From Bugula neritina (Eukaryota; Bryozoa; Gymnolaemata; Cheilostomatida; Bugulidae): DNA of 64,000 bases. The notes beneath the pieces were generated by a model. That model made no database searches. It was given only the letters and a program-made list of their open reading frames with translations, and was not told the origin of the DNA. Shown one piece after another: positions 38,201-50,962 of this stretch; within the stretch, counting starts at the first letter, position 1; each line of letters starts with the position of its first letter. The position numbers were made by a program, and so were the translations under genes. The stretch spans positions 25,715,628-25,779,627 of the forward strand of contig OZ037767.1 in the NCBI GenBank assembly GCA_964035545.1. The letters are read 5' to 3'.

Positions 38201-41200
38201 AGGGGGAATAACTCCACTCTTGTTTCAGAATATGTTGGATTGGTTCCTTTCTGTAATCTTACTATGCTCTACGAATCAAATGCTAAAGTTAAGTTCATTG
38301 AAATTTGTTCACTAAAGACTAAAGTAGCTGTTTTGGAACACATGGGAATAGCAGTTCAGTCTGACATAATATGCAGCCACTATCTCTACCAGATAGAGGC
38401 TGTGCAGCTCTGTACCATGCATAGAGGGTTCTTTTAGCAATGTCTCTTCTACACCAAAGAGCTAGCTGTGGTTTAATGATCTCATCACATGATTGTTAAC
38501 AAATCACTCAGTAAAATCAAACTGGGAGGATAGTTCTAGTTGTTGCCATGGTGCAGGGGTTAGCCTTCACCCCTCTTCCTGTATTGTGTTCAGTGGATTA
38601 GCATAACAGCATAGAATTTCACTATAGAGTTAGTTGACATTGTACAGCAAAAGGGCAGCATATAGTCTAGTATAGTAGTTGTGTTGAAGGCACCTTATGT
38701 GTTCCTGTCACAATCCGTTAATTGATTTATTCAAAACAACTTATTATGCTAGCTGTACATGCATTAATTATTATATAATATTACATTTCCTTCTTATGCT
38801 GTAATAGTGAACACCTTTACAACCATAGCTGCATGTGGGAACCTTGCTAATGTTGTAACTAGTTCTCTCCACTCGCCTTTCATCCAGGCTAGATGTAAAT
38901 TTATGGTGTCATATTTTGTTTGCTGGTGTTAATTGATTGATTTATTGGTTTCGTAGATATTAAGTTGTAAGCAGTTATTATTCTGCCAGTCGTGACATTC
39001 TACTAGCTAGTTACTAGTTATCTTGTGATGGCAGCCAAAGCCAAAGATGAGGCAGGTCTTAGTGCCAGCATATGCTGGTAAAGATAAACCACTCAGCCTT
39101 CACAAGGAAGCTGTTGTGTTTCTTCACACATCTATTTGTTTTAACTAATACGATTTACCTACTTTATTGTACTGATTGCCATACCCTGCAGTACGTGTAG
39201 CTCCGTGTACACTAACCTACTTGACTTACTCTACTCTGCATCATTCACTTGGCCCAAGTAGGCTAGTCCAAAACCTTTGCATATTTCCCTGCTGATTCAC
39301 ACATTTACCTACCATTGAACTCTGTATTATCTACTAACTAGATAATACTAGACACAGATAAGTGCACTCCAAGTACTCTCTTCAGTGTCTCCACTTCCTT
39401 CCCCTCTATCCAGTCTGATTATGGCGGCCATGTTTTCACACTGTGATGTCTAATGCATGTTTCAGTTTAATTCATCTTTCCCCAACCACTGATCTTTGGT
39501 GAGCTACAAGTTAGTTCTATTCCAAATGCTTATACTCCAGATGCAAAGGTGCAAGGTAACACAACTCTGCAGGATTTAGGAATAATAATTGTTTTAGTGA
39601 ACTGGTAAATGTGAGAAAATAACTCCATATTCAGTGTCTAGCTAGGCTTTTGGCTGGCTCACTTTACTAATACAATGAAAGTACTAGCCAGCATAATCCG
39701 ATATATAATGTGCGTATAGTAATAGAAATATTATAGATGGTGTATCGTTACATTAAAAAGAAATCATCTGGGCATTGTATAAAGACAAGTATTAGTAAGC
39801 AAACTATGTAAGGACCTCTAAATTATTATAGTATGGCTACAGTTAAACTGAGCTCCTACTGTCATACTAAGTTCCTACAGTTATACTGAGCTCCTACTGT
39901 CATACTAAGTTCCTACTGTTAGACTGAGCTCCTACTGTTAGACTGAGCTCCTACTGTTAGACTGAGCTCCTACTGTTAGACTGGGCTCCTACTGTTAGAC
40001 TGAGCTCCTACTGTTAGACTGAGCTCCTACAGTTATACTGAGCTCCTACTGTCATACTAAGTTTCTACTGTTAGACTGAGCTCCTACTGTTAGACTGAGC
40101 TCCTACTGTTAGGCTGAGCTCCTACTGTTAGACTGAGCTCCTACTGTTAGACTGAGCTCCTTCTGTTAGACTGACCTTCCGCACTAAGTTGATAAGTTCT
40201 CAAAATTATTATTTACTAAAGTTAAAAAGCTCTACTTATACGTCATCAATGCATTCAGTTTATAAGTGTCAGGTAAATTTTAGTTTGTCAGCCAAAAATC
40301 TCCCTTCAATATAAATACTGATGCTTCCCTAAAAAAGTCGTGTAACTCTACTATCTTTGTAGCATGTATTTCTTGAGAAGGTTTATATCAAAGTTTCTGT
40401 TTTCTTGGCTCCTTTTTTAGTGTCTTAACTCATGTCTGGTCAGATATAAATGGTTTTATCATCAACCATTTCCTATTCCAGAGTTGAATATACTATAATT
40501 TATACAAATACCTGCATACATTGCTGCGTGCAATGAGAAGTTTGTTTACTGGAAGGGGGGGGGGTAAAGCCCTTACAACACAAGACTAACTCTAATCATA
40601 CTGGTAATCATCCTCTCAATGTTATTTTTAGTAGATGCTTCAGCAATACCAACTCTACTGTTATACATAATGATTATGTTTAGGTTAAAAGTAGCAAACT
40701 AATATACTGTCTCGGGGTGTTCTTGTAACAAGAGAAGGTATTTTATGCTCTGTATAACTTATATTGTTTGGTTTGTAGGAACCCCATCTCGAGTATATCA
40801 AAGTACCTACAGGTGCCACGTGCCAGGGAAACTCATGGGCACCTTACCCAGGGATAAAAGGAAAGCTGCCTTCATTGGTAAAGCTGTTGCCAAGGGACGC
40901 AATACACTGAAAAAGAAGGCTTCAGGCGATAGGGTTAGTATATCTAGTTATTCAATGGTATCTATTGCTTTTATTGGGTGAATGGTTGTGTTGGCCGCTA
41001 CCATTGGCTGTTACTATAATCAGGCAGCATTATTTGAATGGGTATATGTGGCAATATAGCGGATAAGAGCTGTAAGATAGCTGAGTTGTTTATGGTTACT
41101 TCAAGAAAGCTCTATAATAATTGACATTTCACCTGTTTTAGTATTACACATACCTTTATAATATAGCATAATTGGATTTAGATATTAAATTGTATATTAC

Positions 41201-44200
41201 ACTATATTATACCTTGTGTAATATATAGTGCAATATATAATGAAGTCATACTTATTAACTCAATCATATAACAGTCTAATATTACAATAATATAATATAT
41301 AATATAATATAATATGGCTGTTACAAAAAGGAGAAATAAGAGTGAGCATGTTTTAATCAAATACAGAAGAAAATGCTGTATATTTGACATAATGATTATT
41401 GGCAGTGAAAGTCAAAGCCAAGTGTTTATGTATCCACACACATATGATAGCACTTACTCACAACTATAATGATTAGACCAGGCAGTATAATAAACATATG
41501 ACATAATCAGTATAATACCAGTCACTTTGTAGCGACTAGCTAACAGAATTTACTGCAGTCTTCATATCCCAACACTGGGCTGGGTTAGTTACTCAGCATA
41601 ATCTCACTATAAACCCAAGTATTGCTGCTAATATGTTGAGATTTGCCTACTCATTGTGGTGGTGCTCATGAGTCAGTGTGTTACTAGCCATCTTCAATTA
41701 CGCATTGTGTAGCATTCTAGTTTGATGTGTGTAATGTATACATAGTTTACATCGTGTGATGCCAATGTAAGGGTGTGTGTGTGCAGATATTTGTTGTTTG
41801 GGCGAGTGCAATGCTATGCACATGTTCTAGGAACTTCTTGTAATGTGGGAGGTAAGTGGTGGGGAATTGATGTATAACTGCATTATCCCTGTCAGCATTA
41901 CTAGCTAGTAGTTGTGAATCAAATATTAGTTTGTAAATTGTCATATATATGTAATACATACCATACAATAAGTCTCATGTATGTGTTGTCTGTATTATAG
42001 TTGTCTTTTCTCTGTATTATAGTTGTCTTCCCTCTGTATTATAGTTGTCTTCTCTCTGTATTACAGCTGTCTTCTCTCTGTATTACAGCTGTCTTTTCTC
42101 TGTATTACAGTTGTCTTCTCTCTGTATTACAGTTGTCTTCTCTCTGTATTACAGTTGTCTTCTCTCTGTATTACAGTTATCTCCTCTCTGTATTACAGTT
42201 GTCTTCTCTCTGTATTACAGTTGTCTTCTCTCTGTATTACAGTTGTCTTCTCTCTGTATTACAGCTGTCTTCTCTCTGTATTACAGTTGTCTTCTCTCTG
42301 TATTACAGTTGTCTTCTCTCTGTGTTACAGTTGTCTTCTCTTTGTGTTACAGTTGTCTTCTCTCTGTATTACAGGCCTACGACTCTGGAACTCTCAAGTC
42401 ACGTAAATCAGTCAAGTCAACACTTGCTGACTCGATGACTCACTCGGAACTTGATGTGTCTGACTCAGATTTTGATACAGACTTTGTAAGTTTCATGTTT
42501 CACTTTTCTATAGTCATTCTGTATTGTATTGACTCACACACAGTGGCCTACTGCTCTCACTATTCAGGGCATGATGTGACATCACATGTCACACTATTAT
42601 ACTAGTTGTCACAGTATTATGAATATTATTATAATATTTTTTTAGTAATAAAATATGCACTAATAAAAGTAATCTTTCGATTCAATAGTCCCTTTTATTC
42701 CTTGATATACTTTATATTTGCCAGTCCGACTCTGAATGGGAAACTGATGGAGAGCAGTCATCTGACGCAGCTAATATTTCTACCGACAATCACGCCCACT
42801 CATCAACCGCAACACCAGTGCCAGGGGAGGCAACTGCTAATTCTGAGCTTAGACTGGGTCTTAACGCTGGTGATGAGAATGTTTACGAAGGTATAGACTT
42901 GCCGTCCCCTGAATATCGTCCAACTATAGTAGGAACCTCAAGGTTTTATACTGCGGAGGATGAGGAAGACACGGGCAAGAAACTGGTTCACATCATGCGG
43001 AATAACATTAATAGAAAGGAGAGTAAAGCTCGATTCAAGAGAAGGTATGTCCATTGATCTCTTCTAGTCTTTACTGTTCGGGAAATATATCGTTTATTTG
43101 GCCTAGAGTTTTTCTGCCAACACTAATGTTAGGATTGCCGAGAGTGGTATACTGCACAAACTGTATTATGTTCTGCAGTGTCATGGTGTAGCCTTGATTT
43201 TAGTGTCAGAATATGGAGTGTTACAGGAATTTAAATGGTAAAATTCGTATAATTTCAGTCTCAATGGTTTGTGTGGAGAGATCAAACATGTATATTTGGT
43301 TGTGATTGGTTATATGCTGTACAGTATCACATACAAACGAGTTGTGTGGGAACAGTTGTTGAGATGTGAGAGAGAATGAGTTGCTGTTTAAATCTTGTGT
43401 CATGCTTCTCTCACTGTTTTATTCTGTGATGATTTTTTAGATTCAACTCATTCAAAGGAAACATCATTCAAAGCTCCAACAGCAAGTTAGCTGCAGTAAA
43501 AACGTTTATAAACAAGAAGCTAAAAAAGCCAAGTCTGCCGAAACCTGACTATCAGAGTGGGATGTCTCACCAGGAGTACGGTGACGTTACCGGCAGCGAT
43601 CTCTCTCTGGACAAGGAAAAGTCAGCGGTTGACTCGCACAGCATATCCAGCTACAGCAGCGTATCCACACAGCAAACTGACTCTAGCATTGCTATGGCTG
43701 CTATCACGCATCTCGTACCAAGACCTAAACATAATCAACAGGATGTGAGGGCTAAAACGCAGAGCTTAGGGGCCATATTGGAGCCGCCCCCAATTCCTCC
43801 TCGTGCAGCAACTAGATCTCAGTTTATGTGAGTTTTTCATAAGTCAGTTAATCCTGGTATGTAAACAGATGAGATAAATAGTATAACTTTCCCAGCTGCT
43901 ATGTAACAAGGTGGTGTATTCAGTATTCTGTAGGTCTTATTTGCATATGGTTCTGAAAACCTTCACATCTGTATTGGCTTTCATCATCTCTAGAAATTAT
44001 GCGTATTGATATATGTTGTTGTAGCCCTAAATCCGTAGAATTAGATCACCTACCCCCACCACCCCCACCTGTTCGTACAACTTCTAAGGGACTCGACGAC
44101 GGTTCGGCAAGTGGTAACACTCTTGGCATATCTCCAGCTGTGGGGAGGAAATCCTCTGGAGCCAACAGCTTAGGGGGGTCAGTCGTCCACCACTGTGTTA

Positions 44201-47200
44201 TACACCTCTGTATTACATGCTACTGTGTTATACACCTCTGTATTATATGCTACTGTGTTATACACCACTGTATTACATGCTACTGTGTTATATGTCTCAT
44301 ACACACACCCCGCACGCACAAACACTCACAAAATGCACTACACATACATATACATAACCCTATCTGTACACATATTTAAGGATTTGAATTTCATGTCTCC
44401 ACAGTGTCTCTCCATCTTTGTATCGAGTAAAGCCTCAGCCCTCACCACGGTCACCTAAGAACTCACAAGCTTGTGCTCTGGAGGAGTTTAACCAACTCGC
44501 CCCGCCTCTGCCCACCAGGTTGTCGAGGTTATCAAACCCTGATATTAGTCCAAACACCTCTTGTAACAGGTAAATGTGTGCACATTTCTGGTGGTCTTTT
44601 TAGATTATATTTATACGTTTAATATTTATGAATTGTTTAAGGCAGGTTATTCATTATTAGTCACTTATGATCTGCTTTATTGTAATTTGATGGCCTTTAA
44701 TATTGAAACATTTTGCCTTTTACCGTTTTAATATTAATAATAAGTCAGTTGCAGATGTAGTGTTTTGTTATATTTGCACTTAAAAAGAGTATGATATAGC
44801 CACTATAATTATTTCTATATTGCTAACTTTGTTAGAATGTTAGTTTATTTTTACTGTTCGTATATTAACCATATGTCTCGTATACTTTCATCACCGTTTC
44901 TCATGGTTTTCTTACAGTTCTATTCCAGAAGAAGGGAAGGAAGATAACTCCAGCCCGTTACATTCTTCTGTTGGTAGACAGAGTTCAGCCTCTTTAGCCG
45001 TCACCAAGGAGGAGCAATTGGCTCAGGCGATGAAAAAGAGAGATGCCTTGCTTAAACCTGAGGCTAACCCTGACTCTGCTAACAGCACCAGAGAGAGATG
45101 CAACCCTTCGCTCAGTGGTTCGTAACCTGAGACTTCCATATCGTGTCTAGTAGTTTTAACTGTTCAATACAGCAGATGCAGTTCATGTGTTGCTGCCAGA
45201 TTTGCAGTCATCTCTTCTTTACTAAAAGTTTGTATTTTTGTGATATCTTTTTGGAAAACTGGTAATCAAATTCAAAGTTGTCATCTCTCTGACTGGTATT
45301 GCCGTATGTGCTATTCAATTGTTTAATAAAAGCAATTATAATATTTTCAAAAGAAATTGAATAAAAAATTTAAACAAAATGATTCATATTTGGATGAAAA
45401 AATACCTAGTAAGTTAGGAGACTGTATTTCTGTCACCCACAGAGTGTTGCGTATTGTAGCAGCTTTGTGCTGCTAGAATACGCAACTACTGCATTACAAT
45501 TGAGAATAGACATTTAACATTCACTCTTGCTTTATGCAGGTTTACAGTGAATATTTTTATCTCTTATCTCTCAGTTTTTCTGAAGACTTTCAGCTGGAAG
45601 ATCAGATGTTATACCGTAGTTTGTCTATTTGTTTAGATGCTATGTGGCATGTCTTATATACGCTCGATTTTGCTACTTTGGAGTTGTTTTATCTCTGTAT
45701 GTAGTCACACTTGTGAGTTGTGCCCCCAATAGAGTATAGCCGTATAGTTGCTGAGCTGTAGGTAACTGTAGCTTGTATTGATATGATTTGCAGATGAGGA
45801 GCTGGTCCATACTATATCTCCAGCAAGTAAGTCGGGGGAAGGCACACCCACCCTTACTGAATCTACCCCTGTGAATGAGGGAGAAGGCTGTGTGTCTACT
45901 AATGACATGATAGAAGATGAACCGTTGTACCAGGAGTACCACGAGGTTATAATTAGAACCGTGAAACGCATCAGCAAGAGTAAGTAGCGTGTTATGAACA
46001 TGTATATACATAGTAAGTAATAGTGTAAGTTTGTAGCAAGGTTATTTTTGTAATGGAAGTTGACATACATGCTATTAGTAGGTATGTATATGATTGTTGC
46101 CAATATGTTGAAAACTGGTTTGCTGATGGTAGTTGAATATTAAGCTGGAATAACAAATATTTAGGTTATGGGAGTCCTATTTATAAAGTAATTGCAATGG
46201 AATTTAATAGAAAGAGCCCCTGCACTGCCTTGTAACCAAAGTGACTTGCTCAGGCCTTGGTGTAATAACAACTTTGTGTTAGAGAAAATCTCTCAATGGG
46301 TTGATTCAACTTTAAATAAATGGTTGATATTTTCCCAAATTATTCAAGTATTGTCACTTTCCAACCCGGTCTTCAAAAGTTATCTGAATATGGACATTCC
46401 GTCTCTAGTGTAGCTTATATGATGCAAGGTAACACTGCACCCTTTTTGATAATAAGTGATGTTCATTTCACAGTATGTGGAGGGCAGTACGAGGACCTAA
46501 CTCTAGGTAGGTGACTGTAGAGACACTCCGCAGGCAATCTGTAGTACAGTTTGCCAATAGATTCTTTCTCTATCCTCAGACTCTTGACAATCTTATTTTA
46601 TAGCAGTACCAGCTTCTGCATGCATTTTATTAGTGGCATGTTACTTTTCATCAACCTTTTGAAAGGCATGAGTATGAAACTGTTCATCGCTGCTGCCCAT
46701 GTTTTGGGAGAATGACTCTCGCTGTGGGGGGGTCAGCCGCGTACCCGACCCTATTCAGGCTGTTACTCTAGCTTGGTTAGTCTAGCCTACATTGGCACTG
46801 AATCTTCTCACCTTACCACACATATAGATAGCGTATCATGGGATCTCGGTGTCAATCAGTTGACCTGAGTCAGATAGGGATGGGGTCATAAATTTTTCTT
46901 TATATTGTCATTACAGCATCAACTCTGATGAGAGGAGGCCAACCTACCAACTCTTTGTGGTCTACGACAGTCTCTGTAGTAAACAGTGGTGTTCTGGACC
47001 AGATGAGCAGCGAAGAGATCAAACTACAGGAAGCCATGTTTGAGGTGCGTCATCTTATTCTGTTATGTAGAGGTCAGTTTAGTGTCATCTACTCATAGAG
47101 CTCCATGTCTCTAGAAGTCTATGTGAATTCAATAACTAGAGTGGGTTCTTATATGATAGAGGGAGAGCTAGACTGAGAGCTGCTCTAAGGGTGTTTTCAC

Positions 47201-50200
47201 AACATAATGCCTAAAGAACTTAGTCTACATGATTTGTAGAAGTTATTGCTACCATACTAAACATATGACTCCGTTGTATAAATAAAAAACTTCATGTCAT
47301 GTTTTTGCTAGTTTTTTGGCTTTCTAGTATGTAATTCGTTGTGTATTTTCTTCACACACAAGCAGACAGATGAAATAAACTGCAATTATGTTGATAGATG
47401 TCGTTATAAATTGTATTGTGAAGAAGCTACACTCGGCGTATGTATCTGTATTGCTTATGTTTGGCAGGTAGTAACATCTGAAGCCTCATACCTGCGTAGT
47501 CTGAATATTCTGAACCAAGTGTTTGTAAACTCTCCACAGTTTACTAATGATGAAATCTTGTCTGCAAGAGATAAGAAACAGCTTTTCTCTAACATAGCGG
47601 CAGTAACAGACGTCTCTACCAGGTATCTGCTTTATTCACAACATGGGGTACCCTACTACATTATGGTGGTATTTCCCCCTCTACTGCACAGTGGTATCCC
47701 CTTATATTGCACAGCGGTATTCCCCACAGATGGCACAGTAGTATTCCCCCTATACTGTACAGTTGGAATCCCCATATACTACATATAGTGGTATTTTCTC
47801 CATACTGCTTTTCCTGTTCAACTTCTGAAATTTAACTATTTATTATTTAGGAAAAAATAAAGTCTCATGTAAAATGTTAGAGAAAAATTGGTTTTTAGCT
47901 AGTTTAAGTCAACTTTTCAGCTAAAAGATTCAGTATTTCATATGATTGGTTGCCACAGAGTACAAATACAAATACTAGTTGACTAAAAGATATATATTTA
48001 TATGAAGCCATATACAATAAATATTGTGATGTATATTCACCCTACTCTGTATTCTCTCCAGGTTATTTGCAGAGCTGGAAGCTCACTGGAAGAGTAACGT
48101 CATACTGACGGGGGTATGTGAAATCATATCTAAATATGCCTACAAAGAGTTTGATGTTTACATCAAGTACTGCAGCAATCAGGCCTACCAGGACCGCACC
48201 ATAAAGAAGTTACTCGAGTAAGTTCATCACGTAATCTGTATTGTGACATCATAATCTGTCTTTGTCAGTTTCAAAGTGATAGCCTCTATTCTATCCTAAT
48301 TGTAGGGCGAGTCCGGGCTTTCAGGAAGCCCTCGATGTTTTGGAAAAGAGTCCTGAGTGCCACGGGCTATCCATGTCATCGTTTCTGCTGCTGCCAATGC
48401 AAAGGGTGACCAGACTCCCCCTGCTTTTGGATGCCGTACAGAGGCGCATGGAGGTGTCTTCAGAGCAGTACAGAAGTGCTCAGGCGTGTTATGAACGCGT
48501 CAAAAAGGTATTAATACTCTGTAAAATACTATACATGTGTACTCTGTAACATACTCTAAATCTGTAATATTACATTGAGTTATAGTTCAAGATAGTGTAT
48601 ATTTTTCGCATCAATTATTTGGTAAAATACAGTTCAACTGTGTACTGTAATTTCTGAATGACTCTACAATACAGGTGGTGAGCGGATGCAATGAAGGTGC
48701 AAGAAAGATGGAACAAACAGAACAAGTCCTCAACATAGAGAATAAGCTTTCGTTTAATAAACTCAAGGTCAGGATTACTCTGAGCTGCCATGTTTACCTG
48801 CTCATTATGTAACGGGCTGTTGGTTTAATGTTAAACATATTGTTCTATTTCTAGAAAATACCCTTGACCTCTGCCTCTAGACGTCTGATAAAGAAAGGAG
48901 AGATCTTGTCATTCTCGTCTGACGGTGGACGTTCCACAAATCTAAAACCAAAAAATATTTTCCTGTTTTTATTCAATGATCTTCTTCTCATCACTAAGAA
49001 AAAGGGGTAAGTGTTCGGTCTGCTGTATAACCCATTCCTCTAGTCTACTGCATCACTCATCCCTCTAGTCTACTGTATGACCCATTCCTCTACTCTCTAG
49101 TCTACTGTATGACTCATCCCTCTAGTCTACTGCATGACTCACCCCTCTAGTCTACTGCATGACTCACCCCTCTAGTCTACTGCATGACTCATTCTTCTAG
49201 TCTACTGTATGACTCATTCCTCTAGTCTGATGATTGAGTCATCTCTCTAGTCTACTGCATGAGTCATTCCTCTAGTCTGCTGTATGAGTCATTCCTCTAG
49301 TCTACTGTATGAGTCATCTTTCTAGTCTATTGTATGACTCATTCCTCTAGTCTGATGATTGAGTCATCTCTCTAGTCTACTGCATGACTCATTCCTCTAG
49401 TCTGATGAATGACTCATTCCTCCAGTCTGATGATTGAGTCACATATAATGCAGCCTCGAGTGAATAACTTCTTTCGATTATTCTAGAGAATACTACTCGG
49501 TGATAGACTATACAGCCAGAGTGAATGTTGAAGCAGAGGAGTGGGCGTCTGCCAACCTTAAGGATAGCCGAGTGAACTCCTTAGCTCAGAAATCTCAGGC
49601 TAAGTTCCTCTTCATGCTGGTGCTGTTGGAGAACCACCAGAAGAAACATGCTGAGTTTCTGCTGGGCTGCAATACTGAGTAAGCCGTTCCGCCAATCACT
49701 GATGTTGTTTCATTTTATAACAGCCAATTGTTGTAAGATCTGTTTTGAGCTGACCAATCAAGTTTCGTGACTAGGTGGTGACTCACTATATATGTAATAC
49801 TAATAGTTTGTACAGCAGAATAAAATAACATGATATAATATTATATAGCATGATGTAATATAACATAACATGATATATATAACATAATATATTATAATAT
49901 ATATAATAGTAAATGTTTTCTTTAGAACTGAAAGGACCAGGTGGACCGAAGCATTCTCATCTTCTGCCCAGTCCACTGAATCTGGTGAAAAAATATATGA
50001 AATCTGGGGTGAGTCATCACTAATAACTCTTGTTACCATGGCGATATACGATAAGCACGATATACGATGAGCACGCTTTGTTCTGTATACATTATCCTCT
50101 AATTTACCTGCGCTCTGTGTTAACAGATTGTCCGCAAGTACAAGTGGCTCACAACTATGTTGCCCAACAACCAGACGAGTTGAACCTCGAAACTGGCGAC

Positions 50201-50962
50201 GTCGTCAACGTCCTCAGGAAAACTAAAGATGGTAAGAGAAAGCTGATGTACCCGCATTATTTCTCAGTGTATAGTTTCCAGCTCACCAACTCCAACTAAG
50301 TAGTTCATAGACATCTTCTGAAATGCTTGTTATTTATCTTGACTAAAACTTTGTTCTATTGATGGTGGTCTTTGACCAAATAAACAAAGTTGGGCCAATC
50401 TTGGGTAGTTGTTATAGTAAATATTTGCGAAGTCTGCATAGCTGATGAATTAATAAGTAGAATTAATCTTGTTACAGTGTCATCATCTCCAGTGCTTACA
50501 CTATATTACAACTTTCTGTCTGTCTGTCCATCTTTTACATTGGCACATGTTTTCATACATATATGCTACTCCCGATCCTTTACATTTATAATGCCTTCAG
50601 TTTGATCAAGTTTCATCTTGTCACTATCCAAGCATGTTGTACAGTTATTCACCTGTACAACTGTATACCTGTACACCTGTACACCTCTATACCTGTACAC
50701 CTGTACCTGTATGCCTGTACACCTGTACCTGTATACCTGTACCTATACACCTGTATACCTGTACACCTATATACCTGTACACTTATATACCTGTACACCT
50801 GTAGGTTGGTACGAGGGAGAAAGAGTGACTGATGGCCAGACAGGCTGGCTGCCTTCCAGCTATACCTTTGAACTTCAGAATGACCATGTCAAGGCCAAGC
50901 ATCTCAAAGAACGATACAAGTTATTGCAGCTAGCAGCGCAAATACAAAATAATATCAAATAG
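35209..50962 (+). CDS. Ephexin-type Rho guanine nucleotide exchange factor (DH-PH-SH3)
   Basis: Twenty exons: 35209-35629, 37929-38135, 40779-40933, 42375-42485, 42725-43044, 43441-43827, 44025-44177, 44405-44569, 44918-45117, 45794-45979, 46917-47044, 47468-47622, 48062-48217, 48306-48507, 48675-48767, 48855-49006, 49487-49678, 49926-50008, 50127-50231, 50805-50962 (stop); 1242 residues, all phases matching. Residues 1-770 are low-complexity, rich in Ser, Pro and acidic residues, with SH3-ligand-like PPIPPR and PPPPPPVR and tyrosines such as NVYEGIDL. A linker PLYQEYHEV leads to the DH domain (about 810-1010; [28 protein letters not shown]), PH domain (about 1014-1155) and SH3 domain (about 1157-1215; [22 protein letters not shown]). 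This order is that of the ephexin/ARHGEF5/16/26 group, which loads GTP on Rho-family GTPases downstream of receptor tyrosine kinases. The start ATG is the first after an in-frame TAA at 35185. Exact paralogue identity is not resolved. Confidence 0.92.
38536..38585 (+). mobile_element. Possible SINE head fragment
   Basis: GTTGTTGCCATGGTGCAGGG followed by GTTAG is similar to the first 30 bases of the SINE at 27829. The rest of the element is not visible. Confidence 0.35.
39845..40180. repeat. 19-base minisatellite, about 17 copies
   Basis: Tandem copies of GAGCTCCTACTGTTAGACT, with a variant unit (AGTTCCTACTGTCATACTA) concentrated at the left, lie in the intron 38136-40778 of the RhoGEF. Confidence 0.93.
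41985..42374 (+). repeat. 22-base array of tandem 3' splice sites (17 units)
   Basis: From 42001 to 42374 there are exactly 17 units of 22 bases, consensus TTGTCTTCTCTCTGTATTAC then AG, and a partial unit ends at 42000. Each unit is a pyrimidine tract ending in AG, the shape of an intron acceptor. The last unit's AG (42373-42374) is the acceptor I use for the RhoGEF exon 42375-42485. All three forward frames are open through the array, producing repetitive Leu/Ser/Tyr/Cys peptides that I do not call as genes. Confidence 0.92.
44180..44300. repeat. Short intronic tandem repeat, about 30-36-base period
   Basis: Three to four copies of CTACTGTGTTATACACCTCT plus GTATTACATG begin almost at the donor 44178 of the RhoGEF and give spurious Val/Leu/Cys-rich open frames. 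Confidence 0.75.
45446..45486. other. Near-perfect intronic hairpin
   Basis: The arms GTTGCGTATTGTAGCAGC (45446-45463) and GCTGCTAGAATACGCAAC (45469-45486) are complementary over 18 bases with one mismatch, around the five-base loop TTTGT. Three more pairs (AGT/ACT) are possible outside with a one-base bulge. It lies in the RhoGEF intron 45118-45793. Confidence 0.6.
47640..47805. repeat. Intronic tandem repeat after a DH-domain exon
   Basis: About five degenerate copies of a roughly 25-base unit (TACTGCACAGTGGTATTCCCC) begin directly after the donor at 47623 of the RhoGEF. Confidence 0.7.
49020..49440. repeat. 25-base minisatellite between the PH-domain exons
   Basis: About 16 copies of CCTCTAGTCTACTGCATGAC then TCATT fill most of the intron 49007-49486 of the RhoGEF. 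Confidence 0.9.
50645..50804. repeat. 8-base CCTGTACA/CCTGTATA array ending at an exon
   Basis: Tandem CACCTGTA and TACCTGTA units run right up to the acceptor CCTGTAG at 50798-50804 before the last RhoGEF exon. The array itself therefore forms the 3' splice region. The open frame through it is repeat translation. Confidence 0.9.

Noticed and set aside
42001-42438. Long open frames (127-186 residues) of repeated Leu/Ser/Cys/Tyr peptide
   Set aside because: They translate the 22-base acceptor array in all three frames. Only the part from 42375 continues in the RhoGEF reading frame.
42606-42896. Open frame overlapping RhoGEF exon 42725-43044 in another frame
   Set aside because: The phase-consistent frame (SDSEWETDG...) continues into both neighbouring exons; this one does not.
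45446-45486. microRNA precursor call for the intronic hairpin
   Set aside because: The loop is only five bases and the stem about 21 pairs; without small-RNA evidence it is kept only as an unexplained hairpin.
50563-50832. Thr/Tyr/Cys/Leu-repeat open frames before the last RhoGEF exon
   Set aside because: Translation of the CCTGTACA array; the array has almost no internal AG that could serve as alternative acceptor.
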